A stretch of 55,532 nt of DNA, from contig SLCK01000090.1 in NCBI GenBank assembly GCA_007125845.1, positions 1-55,532 of the forward strand. The letters run 5' to 3'. Within the stretch, counting starts at the first letter, position 1, and each line of letters starts with the position of its first letter. Under the pieces are notes generated by a model, which saw only the letters and a program-made list of their open reading frames with translations, had not been told where the DNA came from and did no database searches. Position numbers and translations under genes: made by a program. Positions 29,475-37,676 of this stretch are shown here, piece by piece. Origin of the DNA: Gemmatimonadota bacterium (GTDB lineage: Bacteria; Gemmatimonadota; Gemmatimonadetes; Longimicrobiales; Gaopeijiaceae).

Positions 29475-31202
29475 ATGCGTCGAATCGTCGGGGCAGCGAT
29501 CTGCTCGATCCTCGCAGCGTTTCTCCTTCCGGTCCAACCACATCCGACCTTTGCGGTCCCGAGCCCACCTGCGGAGGCGGCGGAGGCCTCGCTAGTCGAA
29601 GCCGGCACCGTCGATGCCCCGCTGCACGAGTCCCACGCGGCCGACGTCGCGGCGGCCCCGGCATCCGCTAGCACCCACCAGCTCCTCCGCCCGGAGGTCC
29701 AGCGCCTGATCCAGGCCACCAATTGGCGAGGCAGCGACTGGGGCGTGCTCGCCGTGTCGCTCGAACGGGGGGACACGCTGGTCTCGATGGAATCCGACCG
29801 CCCGCTGGCTCCCGCGTCGAACCAGAAGCTGTTCACCTCCGCAGCGGCGCTGGAGCGGCTCGGGCCCGACTTCCGGTTTCCGACGTACCTCCTCACAGAC
29901 GGAACGATCGAACAGGGCGTGCTGGAAGGTGACCTCATCCTCTACGGCACCGGCGACCCCGCCATCTCGGACCGGCTGCTCGGCTCCGCCTCCGAGCCCT
30001 TCCGGGAGTTCGCGCAGGCACTCACGCGCAAGGGTGTGCACACCGTCTCGGGAGACGTGATCGGCGACGGCACCTTCTTCAATGGGCCCACCCGGCACCC
30101 CTCATGGCGCCCGAACAGCCTCGACCACTGGTATGCGGCACCGGTCACCGCGCTCACCTTCAATGAGAACGTGGTCACGTTGCGCATCCGGCCTGGAGGA
30201 CCGGGCAACCGTCCCCAGGTGCGTACGGTGCCGGAAGGAGCGGAGCTGCCCTTGCTGAACACGGGAGTTTCGGTGACCGGCTCGCCCGCGGCGCCGCTCC
30301 AGGTGATCCGCAACGCCCCCGACGACTCGATTCAGGTCCGGGGACAGATGAATCTCCGGGCCGGGGAAGTCTGGCGGGTAATGACCGTCTCCGACCCCGA
30401 AGCCTTCGCCGCTTCGGGGCTTCGGCACGCGCTCGCGGAGGAAGGGATCCGGGTGGAAGGCGCCTCTCGCTCGCTGGGGACTGGGGAGCGTTCGAGCGTG
30501 TCCGGCCTCGGCCTCGTCGCTCCCGCCTTCATTCCAGGGTCGGAAGGGCGGACGCTTCGAACGCTCGCGGTGCATCGGTCCCCACCGGTGAGCGAGCTCC
30601 TCGAAGTGGTGAATCGAAACAGCCACAACCTCTACTCGGAGGCGCTCCTCTTCGCGTTGGGGCGGATCACCTCCGGAGACGGCTCGTTCGTGGGGGGAAG
30701 CCAGGCGCTCGAGGAGTTCCTGGTGCGGAGGGTTGAGATCCCGGGGACCGAGCTCTCCATCCAGGACGGATCGGGGCTATCCAACCAGAATCGCGCGACG
30801 CCCTCGTCCTTCGTCCGGCTGCTCTACTACGTGTCGGCCTCACCCTACGCCGACACGTTCTGGGCGTCCCTCCCCGAAGCCGGGAACCGCCTCGAGCTCG
30901 GCCGCATGTACCGAAGCCCCGCCGCCGGAAATCTCCGCGCCAAGACCGGGACCATCAGCCGGGTCTCTGCGCTGTCCGGGGTCGTCCGGACTGGCGATGG
31001 AGATTTCGTGCTCTTCAGCGTCCTCGCCAACAACGTCCCCTCGACCTGGGGGGCCAAGCGTGTCGAGGATGACATCGGGATCCGGCTGGCATCCTTCGTC
31101 CGACCCGCGGGGAGCGGCGCGAGCGATCCCTCGGTCATCGTGGAAAGCGGCCCGTTCGGTCCGCGGCTCAGCCCTCAGGTTCCGGTGGATGCCCTGCGCT
31201 GA
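29475..31202 (+). CDS. dacB: D-alanyl-D-alanine carboxypeptidase/endopeptidase, PBP4 (S13)
   Basis: A 575-residue exported penicillin-binding protein of peptidase family S13. The ATG at 29475 gives a clean signal peptide (VGAAICSILAAFLLPV) and has GGGAG upstream; the longer frame from 29328 lacks a signal. Active-site motifs are S-x-x-K in LAPASNQKLF (S115/K118), S-H-N in NRNSHNLYSEALL (about 386), and K-T-G in LRAKTGTISRVSA (about 490). An N-terminal A-, E- and P-rich linker (about 28-68) precedes the catalytic domain. The role is trimming or cleaving peptidoglycan cross-links in the periplasm. Its 3' end overlaps the convergent small gene by 28 bases. Confidence 0.95.
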   Translation: MRRIVGAAICSILAAFLLPVQPHPTFAVPSPPAEAAEASLVEAGTVDAPLHESHAADVAAAPASASTHQLLRPEVQRLIQATNWRGSDWGVLAVSLERGDTLVSMESDRPLAPASNQKLFTSAAALERLGPDFRFPTYLLTDGTIEQGVLEGDLILYGTGDPAISDRLLGSASEPFREFAQALTRKGVHTVSGDVIGDGTFFNGPTRHPSWRPNSLDHWYAAPVTALTFNENVVTLRIRPGGPGNRPQVRTVPEGAELPLLNTGVSVTGSPAAPLQVIRNAPDDSIQVRGQMNLRAGEVWRVMTVSDPEAFAASGLRHALAEEGIRVEGASRSLGTGERSSVSGLGLVAPAFIPGSEGRTLRTLAVHRSPPVSELLEVVNRNSHNLYSEALLFALGRITSGDGSFVGGSQALEEFLVRRVEIPGTELSIQDGSGLSNQNRATPSSFVRLLYYVSASPYADTFWASLPEAGNRLELGRMYRSPAAGNLRAKTGTISRVSALSGVVRTGDGDFVLFSVLANNVPSTWGAKRVEDDIGIRLASFVRPAGSGASDPSVIVESGPFGPRLSPQVPVDALR

Positions 31203-31462
31203 AGGGCGTCCGAGGGGCTTGATTGGCCCCTCCCCCGCGCCGAGCGCAACCTCCTGCGAAGCTCGACCTCCGACATGGTTTGAAGCGTCCGACGCGCGGT
31301 CCTTTCACTGTTCCAGCGCACGTCCATCAACACCACGGCTTCATCCGAACCCTCGTCGCCGGGACGAGCCAGGAAGTAGTACCTGCCCTTGAAGTCCTTG
31401 CCCGGGCGCATGCCTACCTCGGCCACCCAGCGTGCTCCGGTCTCGTCTTCGAACTCTCGCAA
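31175..31462 (-). CDS. Small protein A of a tandem paralogous pair
   Basis: A 95-residue cytoplasmic-looking protein starting at TTG 31462, with AAGGAG 7 bases upstream. It begins REFEDETGARWVAEVG, then YYFLARPGDEG, and has a basic C-terminal part (VELRRRLRSARGRG). It clearly resembles the next upstream gene: both share R-x-[FL]-E-D-x-x-G-x-x-W near the start, a [YF]-x-F/V-L strand, a D/E-rich turn and an L-x-x-M-x-x-V-E-L helix. No known domain is recognised. The stop lies inside the dacB 3' end on the other strand. Confidence 0.6.
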   Translation of the reverse strand: MREFEDETGARWVAEVGMRPGKDFKGRYYFLARPGDEGSDEAVVLMDVRWNSERTARRTLQTMSEVELRRRLRSARGRGQSSPSDALQRRASTGT

Positions 31463-31526
31463 CGATCATCTCCTTGGCATATCGAGGAGTCGCCTCGCCT
31501 CTCCGTGGCAGGGGCGGACTTCCCCG

Positions 31527-31760
31527 TCAGTCTCCCTTCGGTACCGAGCCACTCAGGAGCTCGAGGAGCTCGACCCGGTCCATCCGACTCAACTCCGCCG
31601 ACGCCTCCTCCTGCGCGCTGGCCCCCAGGATGGCCTTCCGCGCCTCCCGGTCTTCGTCATCCCCTTCGCGCGGGACGAAAAGGACGTAGAACGCTCCCCA
31701 GGACTCGCGGCCCAGCACGACATCCCAGCACAGTCCGCCGTCGTCTTCCAGCACTCGCAT
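31527..31760 (-). CDS. Small protein B of a tandem paralogous pair
   Basis: A 77-residue protein starting at ATG 31760 with GGGAGG 6 bases upstream. It reads RVLEDDGGLCWDVVLG, then FYVLFVPREGDDEDREARKAIL, and ends in a leucine-rich helix (MDRVELLELLSG). It is a diverged duplicate of protein A, which follows 64 bases downstream. It lies 63 bases after the SH3-repeat gene, in one likely transcript. Function unknown. Confidence 0.6.
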   Translation of the reverse strand: MRVLEDDGGLCWDVVLGRESWGAFYVLFVPREGDDEDREARKAILGASAQEEASAELSRMDRVELLELLSGSVPKGD

Positions 31761-31823
31761 GCCGTGCCTCCCGGCTCATCGTTTCGACCGTCGAAGCGAC
31801 GTTGAGCTGTCAGGCCCATGGCG

Positions 31824-32825
31824 TCACTGTAACCGCTCCAGCTCGACCAGCTTGAGGATCGGGCTCCCAGTGAGGGCCGCGGCAGCGACCCGCACCCGGC
31901 CAACCACCCGGATTCGATCCAGCGGGGCGAGCCCCTCGGCCCATCCCAACTCCTCGGTCGACATCGAAAGGTATACGAATGACCGTTCCTCGCCGAGAGA
32001 GCGTGCCAGCAGAAAGGGCTCGCCCTCGTAGAAGTCCGTGCGAATCGCCTCGGCCCTCTCCAGCGAGATGAACTCCAGCCTCAATTCCACCAATTCGCCT
32101 CGGTACCGCGCCGGATCCTCGGAAAGGTCTCGAGGACTCAGTCCCGTCAGCGCCCCCTCCCCCGGTGGCGCCTCCTCGGCAACGCCCAAGCCGTCCAGCT
32201 CCGACAATCTGACCCATCCCTCGATCCGAACTCGGGCCCAACCTTCTCCTCGCTCGAGCACCCGCAGGTCGGCGTCCGGACCGGCCCACGCGAGGGTGTC
32301 CCCCTCCGGACCGTGGTAGATCGTGAACCCCTCGGGCACCCCGGAAGCCGTGTCCGGCGCGTCCTGCTCCTCGAGGGAAGCGGTCGGAACCCAACCGGTG
32401 CGTCTGACCTGGATCCACCCTGGAATCCGCTCCATCTCTTCGAGCTGCGCGCCCCGGAGGAGGCGAGCGGCCACCCGACCCGCAGGTTCCTCTCGGAGAT
32501 TCTCGCCATCTTCCTCCGAAACCGTGAGATCCAGCTCCTCCTCCACCAGGAGCTCGAGCGACGCGGTCCAGACGTAGCCGCGAAGTGTGACCCGGGTCCA
32601 ATCCCCCTCAGATTCGTGCGCCGCGAGTGGAGTTCCCTGGAAGATCTCCCCCAGGACCGGGCCCTCGGGCATGGCCCGGAACTCCGCCGATGAATGGACA
32701 ACGGCCGCCTCCTGTGCCGCGAGTCCGGCGGCGCCCAGTAGGACCCCGACGACGATCAGACCCGAGCTTGAAGAGAGTGGAGGCCCGAGCACACCCATCA
32801 GGTAGGAAGCGAGACCGTGGAGCAT
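31824..32825 (-). CDS. Secreted protein with three SH3b-like repeats
   Basis: A 333-residue exported protein: signal peptide near the N terminus (VVGVLLGAAGLAAQ), then three bacterial-SH3-like units. Each ends in the same strand pattern: GDWTRVTLRGYVWTASL, PGWIQVRRTGWVPTASL, EGWARVRIEGWVRLSEL. An acidic E-rich linker separates units one and two. The last 110 residues form a separate beta-rich domain (YRGELVELRLEFISLERAE and DRIRVVGRVRVAAAAL) that looks OB-like. SH3b repeats often bind peptidoglycan or other envelope polymers. The two small paralogues follow in the same direction. Confidence 0.72.
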   Translation of the reverse strand: MLHGLASYLMGVLGPPLSSSSGLIVVGVLLGAAGLAAQEAAVVHSSAEFRAMPEGPVLGEIFQGTPLAAHESEGDWTRVTLRGYVWTASLELLVEEELDLTVSEEDGENLREEPAGRVAARLLRGAQLEEMERIPGWIQVRRTGWVPTASLEEQDAPDTASGVPEGFTIYHGPEGDTLAWAGPDADLRVLERGEGWARVRIEGWVRLSELDGLGVAEEAPPGEGALTGLSPRDLSEDPARYRGELVELRLEFISLERAEAIRTDFYEGEPFLLARSLGEERSFVYLSMSTEELGWAEGLAPLDRIRVVGRVRVAAAALTGSPILKLVELERLQ

Positions 32826-33028
32826 TGTCGGAAACGAACCGGCCAGGGCCGGGTTAGAGGAGACCAGCCGCCGAAAATGTCGCGAGGCGCAGGAGGGGCG
32901 TCAAACGCGTGGCGCACGGGTTGCTCCCGCGACGCCGTTTCAGATAGCTTCCCCGCGACGTCCGAGGACCCGGCACCACCGGCGACCGGACCCCTCGCAA
33001 TCCTGAGGCAACCTCGAACCCGAAGGTC

Positions 33029-33733
33029 ATGCGGATCACACGTTTCTTGCCGGCGCTCCTCGCGGTTCTTGGTGCGATGGTCCTCCCGATGAGCCCGCAG
33101 TCGGCCGCGGCTCAGACGATCCCTTCTCCCTACACCTTCGTGGACACCCGACACGACGTCGGGATCATCGGAGGCGTGGCCTCGGAGAACCGGGGACGCT
33201 TCGACCTGGGACCCGGCGGGGGTCCGATTGTCGGAGTGCGGTACGGATTCCACCTGAGCGGACCCTTCGCGATCGAGGGCAGCGGCTACTTCATCGACAC
33301 CGACCGGAGGGTTCGCAATCCGCTCGGCGAGAACGGGATCGAAGACCGCGGCAGCACCCGATCGCTGGTAGGCGGAATGGACGGACGGCTTCGATTCACC
33401 CTCACGGGCGACCGGGCGTGGCACAACCTGGCTCCCTTCCTGCAACTCGGCGGTGGCCTGGCGGGAGACGTCCTAACCCGATCGGACCTGGAGGAGGACC
33501 TTCCCAGCGACTCGCGCTTCAACTTCGGCCCCTCCCTGGTCGGGATCCTCGGAGCGGGCACGCATTGGTACCCGCGCGACCGGATCGGTGTCCGGATCGA
33601 GGTTCTGACTCACATCTGGAAGCTGGGCACCCCCAGGAACTTCTTCGAGCTTCAGGAGGAGCTGGGATCGATCCCGGAGCAGGAGTGGACAGGTGTGAAC
33701 GGGATCGTCCTGGGAGGCTCCTTCCGCTTCTGA
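33029..33733 (+). CDS. Outer-membrane beta-barrel protein
   Basis: A 234-residue protein with a strong signal peptide ending A-A-A-Q (residue 29) and repeated amphipathic strands separated by glycine-rich or charged turns. The C terminus is the strand IVLGGSFRF, ending in phenylalanine, as recognised by the BAM machinery. The length suits an eight-stranded barrel of the OmpW/OmpA-like kind, but no subfamily is recognised. It is followed after 23 bases by an M23 lipoprotein in the same direction. Confidence 0.72.
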   Translation: MRITRFLPALLAVLGAMVLPMSPQSAAAQTIPSPYTFVDTRHDVGIIGGVASENRGRFDLGPGGGPIVGVRYGFHLSGPFAIEGSGYFIDTDRRVRNPLGENGIEDRGSTRSLVGGMDGRLRFTLTGDRAWHNLAPFLQLGGGLAGDVLTRSDLEEDLPSDSRFNFGPSLVGILGAGTHWYPRDRIGVRIEVLTHIWKLGTPRNFFELQEELGSIPEQEWTGVNGIVLGGSFRF

Positions 33734-33756
33734 CCCCCTGCAGGACGACCCGATCG

Positions 33757-34209
33757 GTGACTCGACGCTGGCTCCCCTTCCTTTTCGTCGCGGTCGCGCT
33801 GACCGTGCAACTCGCGGGCTGCGCGATCCCCAGATGGCCCGTCGAAGGCGGTGTCACCTCCCCCTTCGGTATCCGCTGGATGGGCACCCTGCCGTCCGTT
33901 CACCGGGGCGTCGACATCCGAGCCCCCGAAGGCACTCCGGTCCGAGCGATCTCGCCGGGCCGGGTACGCTATGCCGGGTGGATGGGAGGATACGGAAACG
34001 TGGTCTGGATCGACCACCGAGGAGACCTGATCAGCGTGTACGCCCACCTCTCCGAGATCCACGTCTCCCAGGGTCAGGCCATCGACGGACGTGCCGTGGT
34101 CGGCTTGAGCGGGAGCACCGGAAACGTAACGGCTCCGCACCTGCACCTCGAGATCTGGAAGAGCGGCCGGCCCATCGATCCGGTGACCTTTCTCGGACGT
34201 CGACCCTGA
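33757..34209 (+). CDS. M23 (LytM) metallopeptidase lipoprotein, apparently active
   Basis: A 150-residue lipoprotein starting at GTG 33757, with lipobox L-A-G-C at Cys22. The LytM domain fills the rest and keeps every zinc ligand and catalytic residue: H49-x3-D53 in VHRGVDI, H97 in VYAHLSE, and H128-x-H130 in PHLHLEI. It should cut peptidoglycan cross-bridges. This contrasts with the degenerate EnvC-like LytM protein at 16137. There is almost no room for other domains, so regulation must come from partners. It is convergent with etfA (6 bases between stops). Confidence 0.88.
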   Translation: MTRRWLPFLFVAVALTVQLAGCAIPRWPVEGGVTSPFGIRWMGTLPSVHRGVDIRAPEGTPVRAISPGRVRYAGWMGGYGNVVWIDHRGDLISVYAHLSEIHVSQGQAIDGRAVVGLSGSTGNVTAPHLHLEIWKSGRPIDPVTFLGRRP

Positions 34210-34215
34210 AGGTCT

Positions 34216-35205
34216 CTAGGCCTCTCCCTTCAGCCTCCGGACCTCTTCGGTCAGAGCGGGGACGACCTCGAAGAGATCCCCCACGATCCCGTAGTCGGCC
34301 ACCCGAAAGATCGGTGCGTCGGGGTCACGATTGATCGCGACGATACGCCCCGCGGTCCGCATCCCCGCCAGGTGCTGGACCGCACCCGAGATGCCCACGG
34401 CAAAGTACAACCTGGGCGTCACCGTCTTTCCGGTCTGACCGACCTGCTCGGAGTGGGGCCTCCACCCGGCGTCCACGACCGCCCTCGAGGCTCCCAGCGC
34501 CGCGTCCGGCCCGAGGGCAGCTCGCAGCTCTTCGAGGAGATGCCAGTTCTCCGGCCCCTTGAGGCCGCGTCCCCCGGACACGACGATCGACGCCTCGGCG
34601 ACGTCGGGCACCTCCGGGTTGATCCGCTCGAACGAGACGAGCTCGGTCGCCCAGCCCGATCGATCCAGGTCGGCTTCCACGATGCGAACTTCCGGATCGG
34701 TGGGCTGCTCCACTACTGGGAACGCGTGCGGACGCACGGTGGCAACCAATGGCGACGCGTCCAATCGGAGCCTCGCGATCGCCTTGCCCGCGTAGACCGG
34801 TCGCACGAAGATCGGATCGCCGTCCTCGTCTTCGAGGCCCACGACGTCCTGGGCGAGGGGGACGTCGAGCTTCGCGGCCAATCTCGCGGCGAGGTCCTTT
34901 CCGAGGGACGTGGCCGGAAGGAGCAGGGCGCCGTGGCACTCCTCGTTCAATCGACCTTCCACGAGCTCGAGGTAAGGCTCCGGTCGATCGTCCAAGAGAG
35001 CCTCGTGGGCCACGACCGTGACCTTTCGAGCACCGACCTCGCCGAGCCGAGCGGCCTCTTCGCGGACAGCCCTGGGGGCGAGCACGAGGGCGTGCACGGA
35101 GCCGTCCAACATCCCCGCGAGCCTGTTCGCGACCCCGACGACTTCGAATGCGGTTTCGGGCAGTCTGCCCTCTCGCCCCACCACCACCGCCAGCACCTTC
35201 GTCAT
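34216..35205 (-). CDS. etfA: Electron transfer flavoprotein alpha subunit
   Basis: A 329-residue ETF alpha subunit. The C-terminal FAD-binding domain is clear: [59 protein letters not shown] and [13 protein letters not shown], all standard ETF alpha segments. The N-terminal half has the ETF alpha/beta fold that packs on EtfB. The heterodimer carries electrons from acyl-CoA and other dehydrogenases to ETF-quinone oxidoreductase. It overlaps etfB by one base (TGATG). Confidence 0.95.
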   Translation of the reverse strand: MTKVLAVVVGREGRLPETAFEVVGVANRLAGMLDGSVHALVLAPRAVREEAARLGEVGARKVTVVAHEALLDDRPEPYLELVEGRLNEECHGALLLPATSLGKDLAARLAAKLDVPLAQDVVGLEDEDGDPIFVRPVYAGKAIARLRLDASPLVATVRPHAFPVVEQPTDPEVRIVEADLDRSGWATELVSFERINPEVPDVAEASIVVSGGRGLKGPENWHLLEELRAALGPDAALGASRAVVDAGWRPHSEQVGQTGKTVTPRLYFAVGISGAVQHLAGMRTAGRIVAINRDPDAPIFRVADYGIVGDLFEVVPALTEEVRRLKGEA

Positions 35206-35951
35206 CAGATGAGCCCTTCCTTACGAAGGATCCGAGCCAACTCGGGAACCGCGTCCGGCCCGCCGTCGAGTACCTCCCCCGCGGTCCTCTCCGGAGGAAG
35301 GTCGAGACTGCGAAGCGTGACGCTGGAAGGGACGGCATCGCTCCCGAGCCGTTCGAGCGGCTTCCTCTTGGCCGCCATGATGCCCTTCATAGACGCGATC
35401 CTGGGCTCATAGGCACCCTTCGTCACGGTGAGCACCGCGGGCAGGGGCACCCGCAATCGCTGAACTCCACCGTCCACCGCGCAGGCGCAGCGAACATGAC
35501 CGTTCTCCACCTCGAATTCCGATACGGTGGACACACAGCTCCAGCCAAGGAGCGTCGCCACCATCGGTCCAACCTGTTCCTGGTCGTCGTCGACCGCCTT
35601 CCTTCCCAGCAAGACCAGGTTCGGGTCCTCTTCCTCCACCGCCGTGGCCAGCCTCTTGGCTGTGGAAAGGCCGTCCCAGGTGGACTCACCCTCCAGGAGG
35701 ATCGCGCGATCCGCGCCCATCGCGAGGCCGCTTCGCAGGGTCTCCTCAGCGCTCGAGTCGCCGAGGGTCAGGAGCACGATCTCCCCGGAGTCCGCCGCCT
35801 CACCGGCACGAAGAGCGCCCTCCAGGGCAAACTCATCATACGGGTTCAGGACGTACCGAAGCCCCTCCGCGTCGATGGCGTCGGATCCGGGCCCAATCCG
35901 GATGCGGGCACCCGTGTCGGGCACGCGCTTGATGCAGACCACGATCTTCAC
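35205..35951 (-). CDS. etfB: Electron transfer flavoprotein beta subunit
   Basis: A 248-residue ETF beta subunit beginning VKIVVCIKRVPDTGARI and containing YVLNPYDEFALEGALR, ILLTLGDSSAEETLRSGLAMGADRAILL and LVLLGRKAVDDDQEQVGPMVA, the AMP-binding and partner-contact regions. I place the start at GTG 35951 because GGAGG lies 6 bases upstream. The ATG at 35957 would directly abut that site. It lies 38 bases after the inverted-repeat element and is followed by etfA with a one-base overlap. Confidence 0.94.
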   Translation of the reverse strand: MKIVVCIKRVPDTGARIRIGPGSDAIDAEGLRYVLNPYDEFALEGALRAGEAADSGEIVLLTLGDSSAEETLRSGLAMGADRAILLEGESTWDGLSTAKRLATAVEEEDPNLVLLGRKAVDDDQEQVGPMVATLLGWSCVSTVSEFEVENGHVRCACAVDGGVQRLRVPLPAVLTVTKGAYEPRIASMKGIMAAKRKPLERLGSDAVPSSVTLRSLDLPPERTAGEVLDGGPDAVPELARILRKEGLI

Positions 35952-35989
35952 ATCCATCCTCCAAGCTTCCTTTCCCCAGACAGAGCCAA

Positions 35990-36263
35990 AAGGTAGTTGA
36001 AGAAGGGGAGTGGCCACCGTTGGGAGCGCCAGGGGCCTGAATCCAAGGCGGCTCGCCGCAGGCATAGCGGGTGAGCTACGTCGAGGCGAGGCAACGACGG
36101 AGGCAGGCCCCTGCCGCCCCAACCCAAAGGGCGAAGGGGGGTTGCGGCCCTGGATCGTCGTTGGAGCCCCTCACCGATGCTATCGCATCGCCTTCGGTGC
36201 TCCGCCTCGACCAGGACACGCAAGACCCCTTCGCGGTGGCCACTCCCCTTCTTCAACAACCTT
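35990..36263. repeat. Inverted-repeat-bounded structured element, 274 bp
   Basis: The arms 35990-36019 and 36234-36263 are reverse complements over 30 bp with one mismatch and contain the core GAAGAAGGGGAGTGG. Inside are further perfectly complementary pieces nested in the same order: 36080-36088 with 36203-36211 (GTCGAGGCG) and 36093-36099 with 36156-36162 (AACGACG). Local hairpins lie at 36102-36115 (GGCAG/CTGCC), 36120-36144 (CAACCC/GGGTTG) and 36176-36189 (GATGC/GCATC). A further pair, 36031-36039 with 36104-36112 (AGGGGCCTG), crosses the nested stems and would need a pseudoknot or alternative fold. No convincing coding frame is present. It fills the gap between nhaC and etfB, abutting the nhaC stop. 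It may be a MITE-like element or a structured RNA. Confidence 0.75.
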
Positions 36264-37676
36264 CTAAAGCGTCCAGCCCAACCCCGCGAACCCGACAGTA
36301 GCCACGCTGGCTGCGAGGAGGGCATACGGGAGCTGGGTCCTCACATGATCGATATGGTCGGTCGCCGCCGCCATCGACGAGATGATGGTGGTGTCCGAGA
36401 TCGGTGAGGAATGATCGCCAAAGATTCCCCCGGAGAGTGCCGCCGCAACGAACGGGGAGGGAGGAAGCCCCAGTGCCACTGCGGCCGGGACCACGATGGG
36501 CAGCATGATCGCAAAGGTCCCCCAGCTCGTGCCCGTCGAGAAGGCGATGCCTGCCGACACCAGGAAGGCGACGGGAAGGAAGATGAAGGGGGGCAGGAAC
36601 CCAGCCGTGACCTGCGCCACGTATTCTCCGGTGCCCAGCGCATTTGCGACGTCTCCGAGCGCCAGGGCGAGCAGGAGGATCAGGGCGAGAGGCACGAGTC
36701 CGCCCGCCCCCTTCAGGGCCGTCCGCATAAGCTCGTCGACTGTCGCTCCCCTCTGCACAAGGAGCAGGATCCAGGCTGCCGCCACAGCGGAGAGGACGGC
36801 CCAGAGGACCGATGTCGACCCCGACCCGGCCCTGAGGTCGCCGTCGCCGGTGATCCAGAGGCCCACCGGCATCATCAGGACCATCACGGCGATCGGAACC
36901 ACCATGTTCACGGGCCGGGGCGGGATGCGGTCGTTGGGCTCGGGGGAAAGGATCTCCTCGTCGATCATCGGCTGCGATTCGGCCCAATGGAGCTTCCCCT
37001 CTCGCGCCCTCGCCTCGGCCTTCTTCATCGGCCCGATGTCGATCCCCCAGACCACGGTGGCGCCGGCGAGGAACAGGGCCGCCAGGGCATAGAAGTTCAG
37101 GGGGATCGCCCCCACGAAGACCCCGAGCGGATCCTCCACCCCGAGCCCGGTCAGGATCCCGAGATTGTAGGCCCCCCAGGCGTTCAACGGAATGAGGATG
37201 CAGACCGACGCCGAGGTGGAATCGATGATGTAGGCCAACTTCTCCCGCGACACCCGGAATCGGTCGAAGAGCGGACGGGAGACGGCACCCGCAACGAGCA
37301 CCGTGATGTTCGACTCGATGAAGATGATGAGGCCGGTCACCCATGCGAGCGCCTGGGCGCGCTTCCCGGTGTTCACCCACTCGCGGGACTCGAGGTACCT
37401 GACGAATCCACGCACCCCACCCGAGCCCTCGATGGTGGCAATGAGCGCACCGATCACCAGCGTGAAGAGGATGACGTTGGCGTTTCCGGGGCTCGCGAGC
37501 ACCGCGACCGAGGCCTCGATCGACCTTCCGAGGCCCGAGAACGGATTCCATCCCTCCAGGATCGTCCATCCGATCCAGATCCCAGCGGCCAGCGACAGGT
37601 AGACCTGCCGGGTCCAGATCGCGAGCACGATCGCGAGGACCGGTGGCAGGACGGAGATCCAGGTCGGGTCGCTCAT
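36264..37676 (-). CDS. NhaC-family sodium/proton antiporter
   Basis: A 470-residue polytopic membrane protein with about eleven hydrophobic helices. Family-like segments are LFTLVIGALIATIEGSGGVRGFVRYL, WVTGLIIFIESNITVLVAGAVSRP, the Ser/Thr-rich DSTSASVCILIPLNAWGAYNLG and SAGIAFSTGTSWGTFAIMLPI, and GGIFGDHSSPISDTTIISSMA, the latter typical of NhaC. These suggest Na+/H+ or small organic anion exchange at the inner membrane. Its ATG overlaps the end of the glycosylase gene by 4 bases (ATGA). Transcription continues toward the inverted-repeat element that starts 1 base beyond its stop. Confidence 0.87.
   Translation of the reverse strand: MSDPTWISVLPPVLAIVLAIWTRQVYLSLAAGIWIGWTILEGWNPFSGLGRSIEASVAVLASPGNANVILFTLVIGALIATIEGSGGVRGFVRYLESREWVNTGKRAQALAWVTGLIIFIESNITVLVAGAVSRPLFDRFRVSREKLAYIIDSTSASVCILIPLNAWGAYNLGILTGLGVEDPLGVFVGAIPLNFYALAALFLAGATVVWGIDIGPMKKAEARAREGKLHWAESQPMIDEEILSPEPNDRIPPRPVNMVVPIAVMVLMMPVGLWITGDGDLRAGSGSTSVLWAVLSAVAAAWILLLVQRGATVDELMRTALKGAGGLVPLALILLLALALGDVANALGTGEYVAQVTAGFLPPFIFLPVAFLVSAGIAFSTGTSWGTFAIMLPIVVPAAVALGLPPSPFVAAALSGGIFGDHSSPISDTTIISSMAAATDHIDHVRTQLPYALLAASVATVGFAGLGWTL

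Noticed and set aside
34206..34233. CTGAAGG/CCTTCAG pair over the convergent M23 and etfA stops
   Set aside because: Only 7 bp with a 14-base loop and no T-run; too weak to call a terminator.
36019..36233. Small ORFs across the inverted-repeat element
   Set aside because: Several short frames cross the element on both strands, but none has a ribosome binding site or domain, and all contain the repeat arms themselves.
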